Below are positions 17,681-25,989 of a DNA stretch of 64,000 nucleotides, in pieces. Below the pieces are notes generated by a model. It was not told the DNA's origin, did no database searches, and saw only the letters and a program-made list of their open reading frames with translations. This stretch comes from Bradyrhizobium sp. dw_411 (GTDB lineage: Bacteria > Pseudomonadota > Alphaproteobacteria > Rhizobiales > Xanthobacteraceae): the NCBI RefSeq assembly GCF_018449695.1, contig NZ_JAAVUY010000008.1, forward strand, positions 186,001 to 250,000, read 5' to 3'. Both the position numbers and the translations under genes were made by a program. Position 1 is the first letter of the stretch. The number at the start of each line of letters is the position of its first letter.

Positions 17681-18468
17681 CGGATCTGGCGCTGGCGGTT
17701 CGTGGCGTTTCCGTACAATTCGGCGGCGTGCACGTTCTCGACAGCGTCGATCTCAGTGTCCGGTCGGGAGAAATTCGGGGGCTGATCGGTCCCAACGGCG
17801 CCGGCAAGACAACACTGCTCAACGTCGTCAGCGGCATTCATGCGCCCGGGCGAGGAGACATCCTGCTGGATGGCACGTCCATCCGCGGCCACAAGCCAAG
17901 CGAAATCGCGCGACGCGGTCTTGGACGCACGTTCCAGACGTCGCGACTGTTTCGAGGCATGACGGTGCTCGAGAACATGATGACCGGTCTGCATCGGCGC
18001 ACCGACTCGAACATATTCAGCGCCGGCTTCCGATCTCGACGCGCCATGGCCGAGGAGCGGGAAGCCGAGCACGCTGCACGAAAATCCCTCGACTTTGTCG
18101 GGATGGCGCAATTTGCGGATCGGCGCGGCACCGAGTTGTCCTTTGGCCAGCAACGCGTTGTTGAAATTGCACGTACGCTGATCAGTGAGCCAAAAGTCGT
18201 GCTGCTCGACGAGCCTGCCGTCGGGCTGAGCATGAACCGGCTCGCGGAGTTCGATCTGCTGCTGCGCCGGATTCGCGACGAAAAAGGCGTTACGCTGATC
18301 CTGATCGAGCACGTCATCCGTCTGGTCATGGAAGTCTGCGACAAGGTCACGGTGCTGAGTTCAGGACGCGTCATTGCCGATGGCGATCCAAACCAGGTTC
18401 GCAATGACCCGCAAGTCATAGAAGCCTATCTCGGGAAAGAACTACGTGCTCGATATTCAGCATCTTAG
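17677..18468 (+). CDS. branched-chain-amino-acid-type ABC transporter ATPase LivG-like (system 1)
   Basis: A 263-residue ATPase starting with GTG at 17677 (GTGA overlap with the permease stop; AAGGAAA lies just upstream). Walker A is GPNGAGKTT, the signature is LSFGQQRVVEIAR (an LSFGQ variant of LSGGQ common in LivG), and Walker B is VVLLDEPAVGLS. LIEHVIRLVMEVCD is the usual LivG switch region. It is one of two nucleotide-binding subunits of the importer. Confidence 0.9.
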   Translation: MTDLALAVRGVSVQFGGVHVLDSVDLSVRSGEIRGLIGPNGAGKTTLLNVVSGIHAPGRGDILLDGTSIRGHKPSEIARRGLGRTFQTSRLFRGMTVLENMMTGLHRRTDSNIFSAGFRSRRAMAEEREAEHAARKSLDFVGMAQFADRRGTELSFGQQRVVEIARTLISEPKVVLLDEPAVGLSMNRLAEFDLLLRRIRDEKGVTLILIEHVIRLVMEVCDKVTVLSSGRVIADGDPNQVRNDPQVIEAYLGKELRARYSAS

Positions 18469-19150
18469 AGTCGTCTACGGGATTACCGAGGTGTTGCGGG
18501 ACGTTACCTTCGACGTTCCGCAAGGTTCAATCGTGGCACTGCTCGGAGGGAATGGATCCGGAAAGACGACGATGCTCAACACGCTCACCGGCATGGTGAA
18601 GCCTGCGGCAGGATCCATCCGTTTCGAGGGCATCGAATGTGCCGGATTGCCCGCAAAAGGCTTTGTCCAACGGGGGATCGTTCAGGTTCCGCAGGGACGT
18701 GAAGTATGGCCCAGCATGAGCGTGCACGAAAATCTCGAGCTCGGTGCGGTCACCCGCAAGGACTGGCCCGGAATCCGCAGCGACATGGAAGAAATGTTCG
18801 AGATTTTCCCGAAATTGAAGCCACATCAACGCAAACGCGCCGGCGCCTTGAGTGGCGGAGAGCAGCAGATGGTTGCGATCGGCCGCGCATTGATGGCCAG
18901 ACCGAAATGCCTTTTGATGGATGAGCCTTCAGCGGGCTTGGCTCCGGCGATCGTATCGGACATGGTCGACACGATCCTTGCGCTCAATCGGAGAGGACTG
19001 ACCATCCTGCTCGTCGAACAAAATATCGGGGTGGCCGCCGCCGTGGCGGAATATGCGCATATTCTACAAAATGGTGAAATCGCATTTTCCGGCGCCGCGG
19101 CGGGACTGGTAGACAACCCCGCCGTGCTTGGTGCTTATCTCGGTCGCTAG
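18446..19150 (+). CDS. branched-chain-amino-acid-type ABC transporter ATPase LivF-like (system 1)
   Basis: A 234-residue ATPase starting with GTG at 18446, overlapping the LivG-like gene by 23 bases. It carries the Walker A GGNGSGKTT, the signature LSGGEQQMVAIGRAL and Walker B LLMDEPSAGLAP. The block VPQGREVWPSMSVHENLELGA is typical of LivF. It is the last gene of the CaiB-Liv operon; a GntR-type regulator gene follows after 157 bases. Confidence 0.9.
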   Translation: MLDIQHLRVVYGITEVLRDVTFDVPQGSIVALLGGNGSGKTTMLNTLTGMVKPAAGSIRFEGIECAGLPAKGFVQRGIVQVPQGREVWPSMSVHENLELGAVTRKDWPGIRSDMEEMFEIFPKLKPHQRKRAGALSGGEQQMVAIGRALMARPKCLLMDEPSAGLAPAIVSDMVDTILALNRRGLTILLVEQNIGVAAAVAEYAHILQNGEIAFSGAAAGLVDNPAVLGAYLGR

Positions 19151-19216
19151 CGCATGGTGAGGTTGGATTGATCTGTCACAGCAACGGAAATGCGTTCCCG
19201 AGCTTGACGCTGGATT

Positions 19217-19224
19217 TGTATACA
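19217..19224. promoter_or_regulatory. TGTATACA palindrome, possible GntR-family autoregulatory site
   Basis: A perfect 8-base palindrome 84 bases before the GntR/FCD gene, just downstream of a TTGACG hexamer (19204-19209) that could be a -35 box. It resembles FadR-type half-sites and the motif near 13373. Inferred only. Confidence 0.35.
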
Positions 19225-19307
19225 GTCGACATAACCTGTCAAATGGACGTTTGGTTTTAACGGCGGCGCGGCGATAATGCGCCAAGCCTGCAGATCGAGT
19301 TGAGAAG

Positions 19308-20114
19308 ATGCGAAAGATCAAGACCGTGACGAAGCGGACCAGCGCCAGGCCCAGACTGCTCGCCGAGCACACCTCGCGCAGCAATGTCAGCGCATCTCCC
19401 GCGCGACCGCAGATCAGTTCGCGGATCAAATTGCCCGACGCATTGGGCTTTGAACTGGCCGCAGCGATTGAACAACAGATTATTTATCTCGAACTCAAGC
19501 CGGGCGCGCATCTGATAGAGCAGGATGTCTGTGACGCTTTCGGTGTCAGCCGCTCGCCGGTTCGCGAGGCCTTTCGGCAACTTGAGGCGGGCGGTCTGGT
19601 CGTCCGGTATCAGCGTCGCGGAATTCGCATCACGCCCATGACAGAGACCGATCTGGAGGAACTATATACGTGCCGCGCACCGCTCGAGGCGATTGCGGCC
19701 GCGGCTGCGGCACGGCATGCAACAGATCAGGATATCGCCGAAATGCGCGACGCTATTGACCGAATGAAAATAGCATTTTCCGAAAAAAACGTTCGCGATT
19801 TCTTCCGTTTCAATATTGCCTTTTTTGAAACCATGCACAGAGCGGCAAACAACAAGACATTGCTTCGAATCTTGTCGGTGATCGAACGACAGGCCTCCCG
19901 ATATCGCTACCTGGCACACAGCCAGAGCAATTCCATGGTTCCTTTCGTGCTGAGGGGAAACAACGAAATTTTCCAGGCCATTTCGTCCCGGATGCCGCAA
20001 CAGGCTCGTTCTGCGGCCCTGCTGGTTATCGAAGAAGCGCGAGAAATTATCCTTCGCGCTCTACGCGAATATGCAGGCAAAGCCGAACGCAAGACCAAAG
20101 GCAAGCGAAGCTGA
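19308..20114 (+). CDS. GntR-family transcriptional regulator with FCD domain
   Basis: A 268-residue FadR-type GntR regulator. The N-terminal winged helix is seen as DVCDAFGVSRSPVREAFRQLEAGGLVVRYQRRGIRI in pieces: FGVSRSPVREAFRQLEAGG is the recognition part near residues 80-98. The all-helical FCD ligand domain follows, with the usual RAPLEAIAAAAAA and NIAFFETMHRAANN metal-site segments. Such proteins respond to organic acids. Its place after the CaiB-Liv operon, and palindromes of matching style at 2767, 13373 and 19217, make it the likely regulator of this catabolic block. This is inference. Confidence 0.9.
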   Translation: MRKIKTVTKRTSARPRLLAEHTSRSNVSASPARPQISSRIKLPDALGFELAAAIEQQIIYLELKPGAHLIEQDVCDAFGVSRSPVREAFRQLEAGGLVVRYQRRGIRITPMTETDLEELYTCRAPLEAIAAAAAARHATDQDIAEMRDAIDRMKIAFSEKNVRDFFRFNIAFFETMHRAANNKTLLRILSVIERQASRYRYLAHSQSNSMVPFVLRGNNEIFQAISSRMPQQARSAALLVIEEAREIILRALREYAGKAERKTKGKRS

Positions 20115-20263
20115 CCGACAGGGCAGCAGCTTATGCCTGGGCTTGCGCTGAACAACGATCCGCAGGCAAACGCGGCGAACCGAAACCGATCATGCAAATT
20201 CAAATTATGTAACGAGGTATGATATAACGAGGCGTGTTCGCATAGCCTCGCTACCGTCCATCC

Positions 20264-20932
20264 TTAAAGAGAAATCGGTTCCTCGAGATATCGCTTATAG
20301 CTTTGGGATTTCGGCTTTTCCTTATCCTCAGCCTTGACATACGTGATCGTCGAACGCCCTTTGTACTCTTCCGGCACGATCATCACGCGCACAAAACTCG
20401 AAAGCTGATGTTCGGACGCTTTGGCATAGACGCTATCCGGGCCATGCTCCACCCAGGGATCCCCCGGCCACACCCGATATCGATGCCCTACCGAATCCAC
20501 GAGTAGATTTCCCTCCAGGAGGCAGCGAACGCCGGCGGCCGCGTGAGTATGCGTCAAGGCTTCGCCGCCGAGCGGGAAGCTCACCCGATCGAGCCGCATC
20601 AGCCGTTTTATCGAGGTATCGATCTCGATCGCATAGTCGCCGGCGATGCGGCTTTTGATTCCCTCGCTCTTTATCTCGCCAGACGCAGTATCAGGCGCTA
20701 CCAACTCCCACCGCCAAATGCAGGCGCCCTCGTCCTTACCTCGAACCTTCGTTTTGTGAGTTGAGAACCAGGCGTCGTCGCCTTTAATGGTCTCGTTCTT
20801 TTTCGCGTCACTGATCTCCGCGCACCCTGCAACGCAATACATGATGCGGCGTCCGGGCGGCAGTTCGGCTTCCGCTTCTTCCGTGAAATGATCATGATAA
20901 ATTCGTAGCTGGAATTTCGATATCGTGGCCAT
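20264..20932 (-). CDS. cupin-like hypothetical protein
   Basis: A 222-residue soluble protein without a signal peptide. I see beta-rich segments compatible with two cupin-like halves: LPPGRRIMYCVAGCAEI near the N-terminus, and SFPLGGEALTHTHAAAGVRCLLEG with HTH and a glutamate that could bind metal at about residues 117-140, then WPGDPWVEHGPDSVYA. No precise family is recognised. It is the last gene of the Liv system 2 operon, 14 bases after ridA, so it probably handles or senses an intermediate of that pathway. It could equally be a cupin-type isomerase or a dioxygenase-like protein. Confidence 0.7.
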   Translation of the reverse strand: MATISKFQLRIYHDHFTEEAEAELPPGRRIMYCVAGCAEISDAKKNETIKGDDAWFSTHKTKVRGKDEGACIWRWELVAPDTASGEIKSEGIKSRIAGDYAIEIDTSIKRLMRLDRVSFPLGGEALTHTHAAAGVRCLLEGNLLVDSVGHRYRVWPGDPWVEHGPDSVYAKASEHQLSSFVRVMIVPEEYKGRSTITYVKAEDKEKPKSQSYKRYLEEPISL

Positions 20933-20946
20933 GGGATCCTTCCTGT

Positions 20947-21471
20947 CTATTTTTCGTTGGATTGGTTCGGTGAAGCCCGTCTGTCAGAACGGAACGCGGC
21001 AATGACTTCGAGTTCGACGGCTGAATTCCGGGGTAACGCCGAGACGCCGAGCGCGGATCGCGCATGTCGTCCGGCTTCGCCGAAGACCTGCACCATTAAC
21101 TCACTGGCTGCATCGATCACCGACGGCTGCTGATAGAAATCAAAGCCGCTGGCGACAAAGCCGGAGAGTCTGACGATCTGTGTCACATGATCAATTGAGC
21201 CAAGTGCCTGAGCCAGGCAGGCGAGAGCCTGAAGCGCGCAGATTCTCGCAGCCTCCTGCGCCAATTCTATGCTTACGGTATCGCCGACGCGGCCTTTGAT
21301 CCGCACCTCACCGTCCTGTTTCGGCAACTGCCCGCTGACATAGGCAAGATCGCCATGAAGGACGACCGGAACATAATTGAACTGCGGCTGAGCGGCGTCA
21401 GGAAGAACCAGTCCCATCTTCAACAATCGCGACGACGGAAGCATTGCCTTATCATCATGAGGCGCAATCAT
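20947..21471 (-). CDS. RidA/YjgF-family protein
   Basis: A 174-residue Rid-superfamily protein. The core matches RidA: GDLAYVSGQLP (40-50), then R138 in ARSALGVSALP at the place of the carboxylate-binding arginine, and E155 followed by VIAAF at the place of the active-site glutamate. RidA proteins hydrolyse reactive enamines/imines, while divergent relatives work in the breakdown of nitrogen compounds. It has an N-terminal extension of about 25 residues compared with short RidA. The start overlaps the LivF-like stop by four bases (ATGA). Its place in a transporter operon suggests a nitrogen-containing substrate. Confidence 0.88.
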   Translation of the reverse strand: MIAPHDDKAMLPSSRLLKMGLVLPDAAQPQFNYVPVVLHGDLAYVSGQLPKQDGEVRIKGRVGDTVSIELAQEAARICALQALACLAQALGSIDHVTQIVRLSGFVASGFDFYQQPSVIDAASELMVQVFGEAGRHARSALGVSALPRNSAVELEVIAAFRSDRRASPNQSNEK

Positions 21472-22211
21472 TTGGCATCTCCAGTTTCGGGCAGGGTGTC
21501 GCTTTCGCCGAGATAGGCCGCAATCAGGTCCGCCTTCTGCATTAGTTCCTGCGGCGTTCCAGAACTCACGACGCGCCCTTCTGCAAGTACATACGCCCGA
21601 TGCGTCGCTCCAAGCGCCAGTCGCGCGTTTTGCTCCGACAAGAGCACCGTCAATCCATCGCGATTCAGCGCGACGATGATTTCCTTCACCCTTTGGACGA
21701 TGACCGGAGCGAGTCCAAGCGACGGCTCGTCCAGCATCAGCAGCTTTGGTGAACTCATGAGCCCGCGACCAATCGCCAGCATCTGCTGTTCACCGCCGGA
21801 CAGCGTGCCGGCCTTTTGATGCAAGCGACCACTGAGTTCCGGAAAAGACGCCAGGATCTCGTCTAGCCGGCTTGCCGTCGAGGCTTTGCCGGGAGCGGCG
21901 ACCCCTCCAAGGACCAGATTCTCCTCGACGGTCATATCCGGCCATACGTGCCGGCCCTCGGGAACGTGCGCGATCCCTGCCCTGACAATCTTCCTCGTCG
22001 CAATAGAATGGATATCTTCGCCCAAAAAGCGAATGCTGCCGCTAAGCGCGTCGACCAGTCCCGAGATCGTGCGCAGCAAACTGGTCTTGCCGGCGCCGTT
22101 GGCGCCGATCAATCCGACGATTTCGCCGGCATTGACGGTGATATCCAGATCGCGCAACGCCTGAACAGGCCCATACGCGACATTGAGCTTGGCGACATCC
22201 AACATCGTCAT
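21468..22211 (-). CDS. branched-chain-amino-acid-type ABC transporter ATPase LivF-like (system 2)
   Basis: A 247-residue ATPase with Walker A GANGAGKTS, signature LSGGEQQMLAIGRGL and Walker B LLMLDEPSLGLAP. IAHVPEGRHVWPDMTVEENL is the usual LivF block. Both ends overlap neighbours by four bases (LivG-like upstream, ridA downstream), showing tight translational coupling in the minus-strand operon. Confidence 0.92.
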   Translation of the reverse strand: MTMLDVAKLNVAYGPVQALRDLDITVNAGEIVGLIGANGAGKTSLLRTISGLVDALSGSIRFLGEDIHSIATRKIVRAGIAHVPEGRHVWPDMTVEENLVLGGVAAPGKASTASRLDEILASFPELSGRLHQKAGTLSGGEQQMLAIGRGLMSSPKLLMLDEPSLGLAPVIVQRVKEIIVALNRDGLTVLLSEQNARLALGATHRAYVLAEGRVVSSGTPQELMQKADLIAAYLGESDTLPETGDAK

Positions 22212-22984
22212 GCTTCAACGCCCAAATAGGCTTCCACGACATCGGGATGCTCGCGGATGAACCGGGGCGTGCCTTCCGCCAGTTTCTTCCCCTGTTTGAG
22301 CACAATGATATGTGCCGATATCGACATCACCAGTGACATGTTGTGCTCGATCAAGAGAACAGTAATGCCCTGGCCGTTAATGATGCGAATAAGACGACCC
22401 ATCAGCTTCGTCTCATCAGGACTTAAGCCGGCCGCAGGTTCGTCGAGCAACAGAAGCTTCGGTTGCGTCATTAACGCAATACCAAGACCGAGAACACGCT
22501 GCTCGCCGTATGGGAGTGCCCCGGCAATGACGTCCCTTCGATGCCGAAGACGAAGCAGGTCAAGCACCCGGTCGACCTGATCGCGGGTCTCATTCCGCTC
22601 CAGTCTGAAGCCTGGCGTTCGCAGCAGCGTTTGCCAGATTCCCGTCTTGCTCGTCAAAAATTGGCCCGTTGCGAGATTGTCGGCAACCGACATGCTGGCG
22701 AACATCGCGGCGTTCTGAAATGTCCTGACCATACCCGCCTTCGCGATGCGCTCCGGCCGCCAACCGGCGATATTCTCGCCGGCAAACTGAACAGTGCCGC
22801 TGCTTGCCGCAACGAAACCGGTAATGGCGTTGGCCGTCGTGGTCTTGCCGGCTCCGTTCGGACCAATCAAACTGACTATCTGACCGGCGCGAACCTGAAA
22901 GCTGACGTTATCCACGGCCGCAACGCCGCCGAAACGAACGCCGAGTCCATCGGCCGTCAACAGAGGTTGCGCCTCGTTGCTCAT
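22208..22984 (-). CDS. branched-chain-amino-acid-type ABC transporter ATPase LivG-like (system 2)
   Basis: A 258-residue ATPase. I start at 22984, where ATG overlaps the LivM-like stop (ATGA); an in-frame extension to 23113 lies within livM and lacks conservation. Walker A is GPNGAGKTT, the signature region LPYGEQRVLGLGIAL is a degenerate LSGGQ as often seen in LivG, and Walker B is LLLLDEPAAGLSP. LIEHNMSLVMSISAHI is the switch region. It is the second ATPase subunit of the system 2 importer. Confidence 0.9.
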   Translation of the reverse strand: MSNEAQPLLTADGLGVRFGGVAAVDNVSFQVRAGQIVSLIGPNGAGKTTTANAITGFVAASSGTVQFAGENIAGWRPERIAKAGMVRTFQNAAMFASMSVADNLATGQFLTSKTGIWQTLLRTPGFRLERNETRDQVDRVLDLLRLRHRRDVIAGALPYGEQRVLGLGIALMTQPKLLLLDEPAAGLSPDETKLMGRLIRIINGQGITVLLIEHNMSLVMSISAHIIVLKQGKKLAEGTPRFIREHPDVVEAYLGVEA

Positions 22985-23961
22985 CGCGCACCATCTCCGA
23001 TGCGAAGCGATTTCTTCGTTTTGCCGATGACAACAAGCGCCAGCGAGATCAACCCCTGGGGCGCGAGCATGACCAGAACGACCAGAAGGATGCCGAAGAT
23101 CGGAAGCCGCCACTCCTGCGCGACCCGCAAATATTCCGGAGCAAACGCGAATATGAATGCCCCAAAAATGGGGCCGGAAATCGTACCTCGGCCGCCCAAC
23201 ACCACGGAAACCAGCATTGTAATGACGAGCCCGAAAGAAAACACGTCATCCGGTGCGACAACGGACGTGTAGAACGCATAGACCGCTCCCGCGACACCGC
23301 ACATGGCCGCGCCGATCATCAGTGACAGAAGATCGACTGGAAATGCGGGAATTCCAATCGCCGCCGCAAGATCCTCGTGATCGCGTAGCGCTCGCCAGGC
23401 ACGGCCGTATCGGGATTCACGAAGCGCGTAAGTCACCATGCCGGCCAGGCAAACAAGGCCGACCAAAATCTCGTAACAGACAACTTCCGTTTTCAAGGAT
23501 GTCGTCCAGCCAAGCAAACTGTTCGCTTGCGATCCGATATTGGAAATTCCCATCGGGCCGTTGGTGATATCAACCAGATTTACGGCCAGGATTTCCGCGA
23601 TCACGCCAAAGCTCAGCGTAACAATCGCAAAATAGGGGCCCCTCATACGTAACGCGACAAGCCCCACTGCAAATCCAACAATCGACGTCAGGAGCGCAGC
23701 GACAGGCAGCACCAAAAGCAGCGAGAAATTCAAGGAGGTTGCCAAAATCGCGGCTACATATGCGCCAAATCCAAAAAAAGTTTGATGCCCCAGCGATATC
23801 TCGCCTCGAAAACCAAGGGATAAATTCAGGGCCAGAGCGAGCAGAGAATAAATCAGTCCGAAGATCACCAGCCGCATGAAGTATGGACCAATGACATTCG
23901 GCAGCACGAAACCGACCGCAAGGACGGAAATGACAACGATGATAACCGCAAGGGATTTCAT
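22981..23961 (-). CDS. branched-chain-amino-acid-type ABC transporter permease LivM-like (system 2)
   Basis: A 326-residue LivM-type permease starting at 23961 (ATGA overlap with the LivH-like stop). The N-terminal hydrophobic helix begins MKSLAVIIVVISVLAVG. The family block ALALNLSLGFRGEISLGHQTFFG, in which FRGEISLGH is the core, and the loop RDHEDLAAAIGIPAFPVD are visible. About ten membrane segments are expected. It forms the channel with the LivH-like subunit. Confidence 0.9.
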   Translation of the reverse strand: MKSLAVIIVVISVLAVGFVLPNVIGPYFMRLVIFGLIYSLLALALNLSLGFRGEISLGHQTFFGFGAYVAAILATSLNFSLLLVLPVAALLTSIVGFAVGLVALRMRGPYFAIVTLSFGVIAEILAVNLVDITNGPMGISNIGSQANSLLGWTTSLKTEVVCYEILVGLVCLAGMVTYALRESRYGRAWRALRDHEDLAAAIGIPAFPVDLLSLMIGAAMCGVAGAVYAFYTSVVAPDDVFSFGLVITMLVSVVLGGRGTISGPIFGAFIFAFAPEYLRVAQEWRLPIFGILLVVLVMLAPQGLISLALVVIGKTKKSLRIGDGAR

Positions 23962-24824
23962 CGGATCCGTACCTGCTTGATGCCGAAAATGCCTTGTGGC
24001 CGCACTGCAAGAACGAGAATGATGAAGACAAATCCAATGATGTCCTTGAATCCGGGCGGCATCCACGCGCCGCTGAGCGATTCCGTCACGCCAAGAAGAA
24101 TGCCGCCGGCAACCGCGCCGCCCAGACTCCCCATTCCGCCGATCACGACGACGACAAATGCTTTCAGAACTGCGGCAAGTCCCATGGAAGGATAGACAAG
24201 GAACATCGACCCAAGCAGGCCGCCTGACAGCGCGGCCAGTCCGCAGCCAACCGCAAAGGTTGTCGTATAGATGCGGTCCACGTCCAGCCCCACAAGCGCT
24301 GCCGCATCGCGATCCTGAACGACGGCGCGGATCTGCCGGCCGGCGGACGTTCGCTGCAACACAAGATGAAGTCCGACAATCGCTACAAGCGTGAGAGCCG
24401 CCGTAAACAACTCAAATCTGCTGAGATACACGCTGCCCGGCAATATCAGCGGCGTCGTGGAAAAAGAGGTCGGAATGTTGTGCGGGACCGGTCCCCACAA
24501 TACCAAGCCGGTGTTCGCCAGAAAAATGGATATCCCAAGCGTGGCGAGAGCGATGGTCGCGTCGTCTTTCCGCCTCAGCGGCTTGAGTACCAGCCGGTCG
24601 ATGACGGCGGCGAGGAGCATGGTGCCCAGCACGGCTCCGGCGAGAGCGGGAAAGAAGCTGATACCCCCATTGGTCAATGAATACAGGATCAGGCCACCCA
24701 GCATATAAAATTCGCCATGCGCGAAGTTGATAATTCGAAGAACACCGAAAATCAGACTGAGCCCAACGGCGATAGAGGCATAGGCAAGCCCCATAATGAG
24801 GCCACTGGCGAGATCCTGGAGCAC
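23958..24824 (-). CDS. branched-chain-amino-acid-type ABC transporter permease LivH-like (system 2)
   Basis: A 288-residue LivH-type permease. The N-terminus LASGLIMGLAYASIAVGLSLIFGVLRIINFAHGE is recognised by GLSLIFGVLRIINFAHGEF; the C-terminal part shows VVIGGMGSLGGAVAGGILLGV. It lies three bases after the binding-protein stop and overlaps the LivM-like gene by four bases. Its length is normal for the family. Confidence 0.92.
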   Translation of the reverse strand: MLQDLASGLIMGLAYASIAVGLSLIFGVLRIINFAHGEFYMLGGLILYSLTNGGISFFPALAGAVLGTMLLAAVIDRLVLKPLRRKDDATIALATLGISIFLANTGLVLWGPVPHNIPTSFSTTPLILPGSVYLSRFELFTAALTLVAIVGLHLVLQRTSAGRQIRAVVQDRDAAALVGLDVDRIYTTTFAVGCGLAALSGGLLGSMFLVYPSMGLAAVLKAFVVVVIGGMGSLGGAVAGGILLGVTESLSGAWMPPGFKDIIGFVFIILVLAVRPQGIFGIKQVRIR

Positions 24825-24827
24825 TGC

Positions 24828-25964
24828 TTAATCCCGCGAGGTGTCGTAGGTTTTCTGAACGACGCCTTTGCCTCCCTCGTTTTTCGTCACGAACATCAGC
24901 GTATGGGCCTGATGGTTGGCGTCGAATTTCACCATCCCGATCGGACTTTCCCAATCGAGGCTCTCAAGTGCGGTCTTGATCTTCTCTTGACCGGCGTCAC
25001 CCGCCTTTGCCACGGCCTCAAGAATGGCGGTCATTTCCACATAACCCGACAAAGCGTAGAGGCCGGGGTATGCCCCCTTCGATTTTTGCCATGCGCCGAT
25101 GAAATCCTGCGCGCCTGGATAATCCACGCCCGAGCCCCAGATCTCCGCGTTGTACACGCCGTCGGCATCCGCGCCGGCCATATTGAAAAACTCAGGCGTG
25201 TTGAACGATCCAACACCCAGGACCGGCAGATCCAGGCCGAGCTGTTTGTATTGTTTCATGATCAGCGCGCCGTCCTGAGCTTCTCCGACCAGAAAAATGC
25301 CATCCGCTCCCGCACTCTTCACAGAGTTGAGCATCGAAATGTAATTGACCTCTCCATGCTTGAAGTATCGAACGAGCACGAATTCGGTGCCCAATTGCTT
25401 GAGGACCGGGGTAAAGGATGTGACTGCGGATCGCCCGAAATCATCGTCTACGGCGAGCGCGACGAGCTTTTTCAGATGCAGGCCTTCGCCGATGAACTTT
25501 GCATAATAATTGGCTCTCAACCCGTTGTGGATTTTCGTGCGGAAGAACCATGGACGCACCGGATTCGTCAGAGACGGATCTGCGGAGATTCCGTTGACGA
25601 ATGACACCCCGTATTTTTCGGAGATCGGCTGCACCGATTTCGTTGCGGAACTGCAGAACGCGCCTGCAAGCGCCACAACCTTGTTCTGTGTGATCAGCTT
25701 CTCGGCGGCAGCCGTTGATGAGGCTGGCTTGCATTCCCCGTCCTCGACAAAAAGCTGCACTCTTTTGCCGCCCAATCGCCCGGCCTTGTTGAACTGGTCA
25801 ACGGCGAATTGTGCGCCGGCGACCTCTTGCTGACCGTCCAGGGCGACGGACCCTGATGTTGGCGCAACCAGGCCAATTGGGATTATTTCTTCTGCCGCAG
25901 CGGGCGCGATACTCAGCAGGACTGCAAGCGAAGCGAGCTTAAACAATGTGTTTTTCACGTTCAT
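24828..25964 (-). CDS. branched-chain-amino-acid-type ABC transporter substrate-binding protein (system 2)
   Basis: A 378-residue type I periplasmic binding protein with a signal peptide of about 24 residues ending APAAAEE. IPIGLVAPTSGSVALDGQQ and the FNKAGRLGGKRVQLFVED block fit LivJ/aliphatic-amide or aromatic-acid binding proteins. AGGAGA eight bases upstream supports the start. It is the second gene of the operon, 25 bases after the IclR-type regulator gene. Confidence 0.92.
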   Translation of the reverse strand: MNVKNTLFKLASLAVLLSIAPAAAEEIIPIGLVAPTSGSVALDGQQEVAGAQFAVDQFNKAGRLGGKRVQLFVEDGECKPASSTAAAEKLITQNKVVALAGAFCSSATKSVQPISEKYGVSFVNGISADPSLTNPVRPWFFRTKIHNGLRANYYAKFIGEGLHLKKLVALAVDDDFGRSAVTSFTPVLKQLGTEFVLVRYFKHGEVNYISMLNSVKSAGADGIFLVGEAQDGALIMKQYKQLGLDLPVLGVGSFNTPEFFNMAGADADGVYNAEIWGSGVDYPGAQDFIGAWQKSKGAYPGLYALSGYVEMTAILEAVAKAGDAGQEKIKTALESLDWESPIGMVKFDANHQAHTLMFVTKNEGGKGVVQKTYDTSRD

Positions 25965-25989
25965 CGTTTATTTCTCCTGGTACTGCCGA

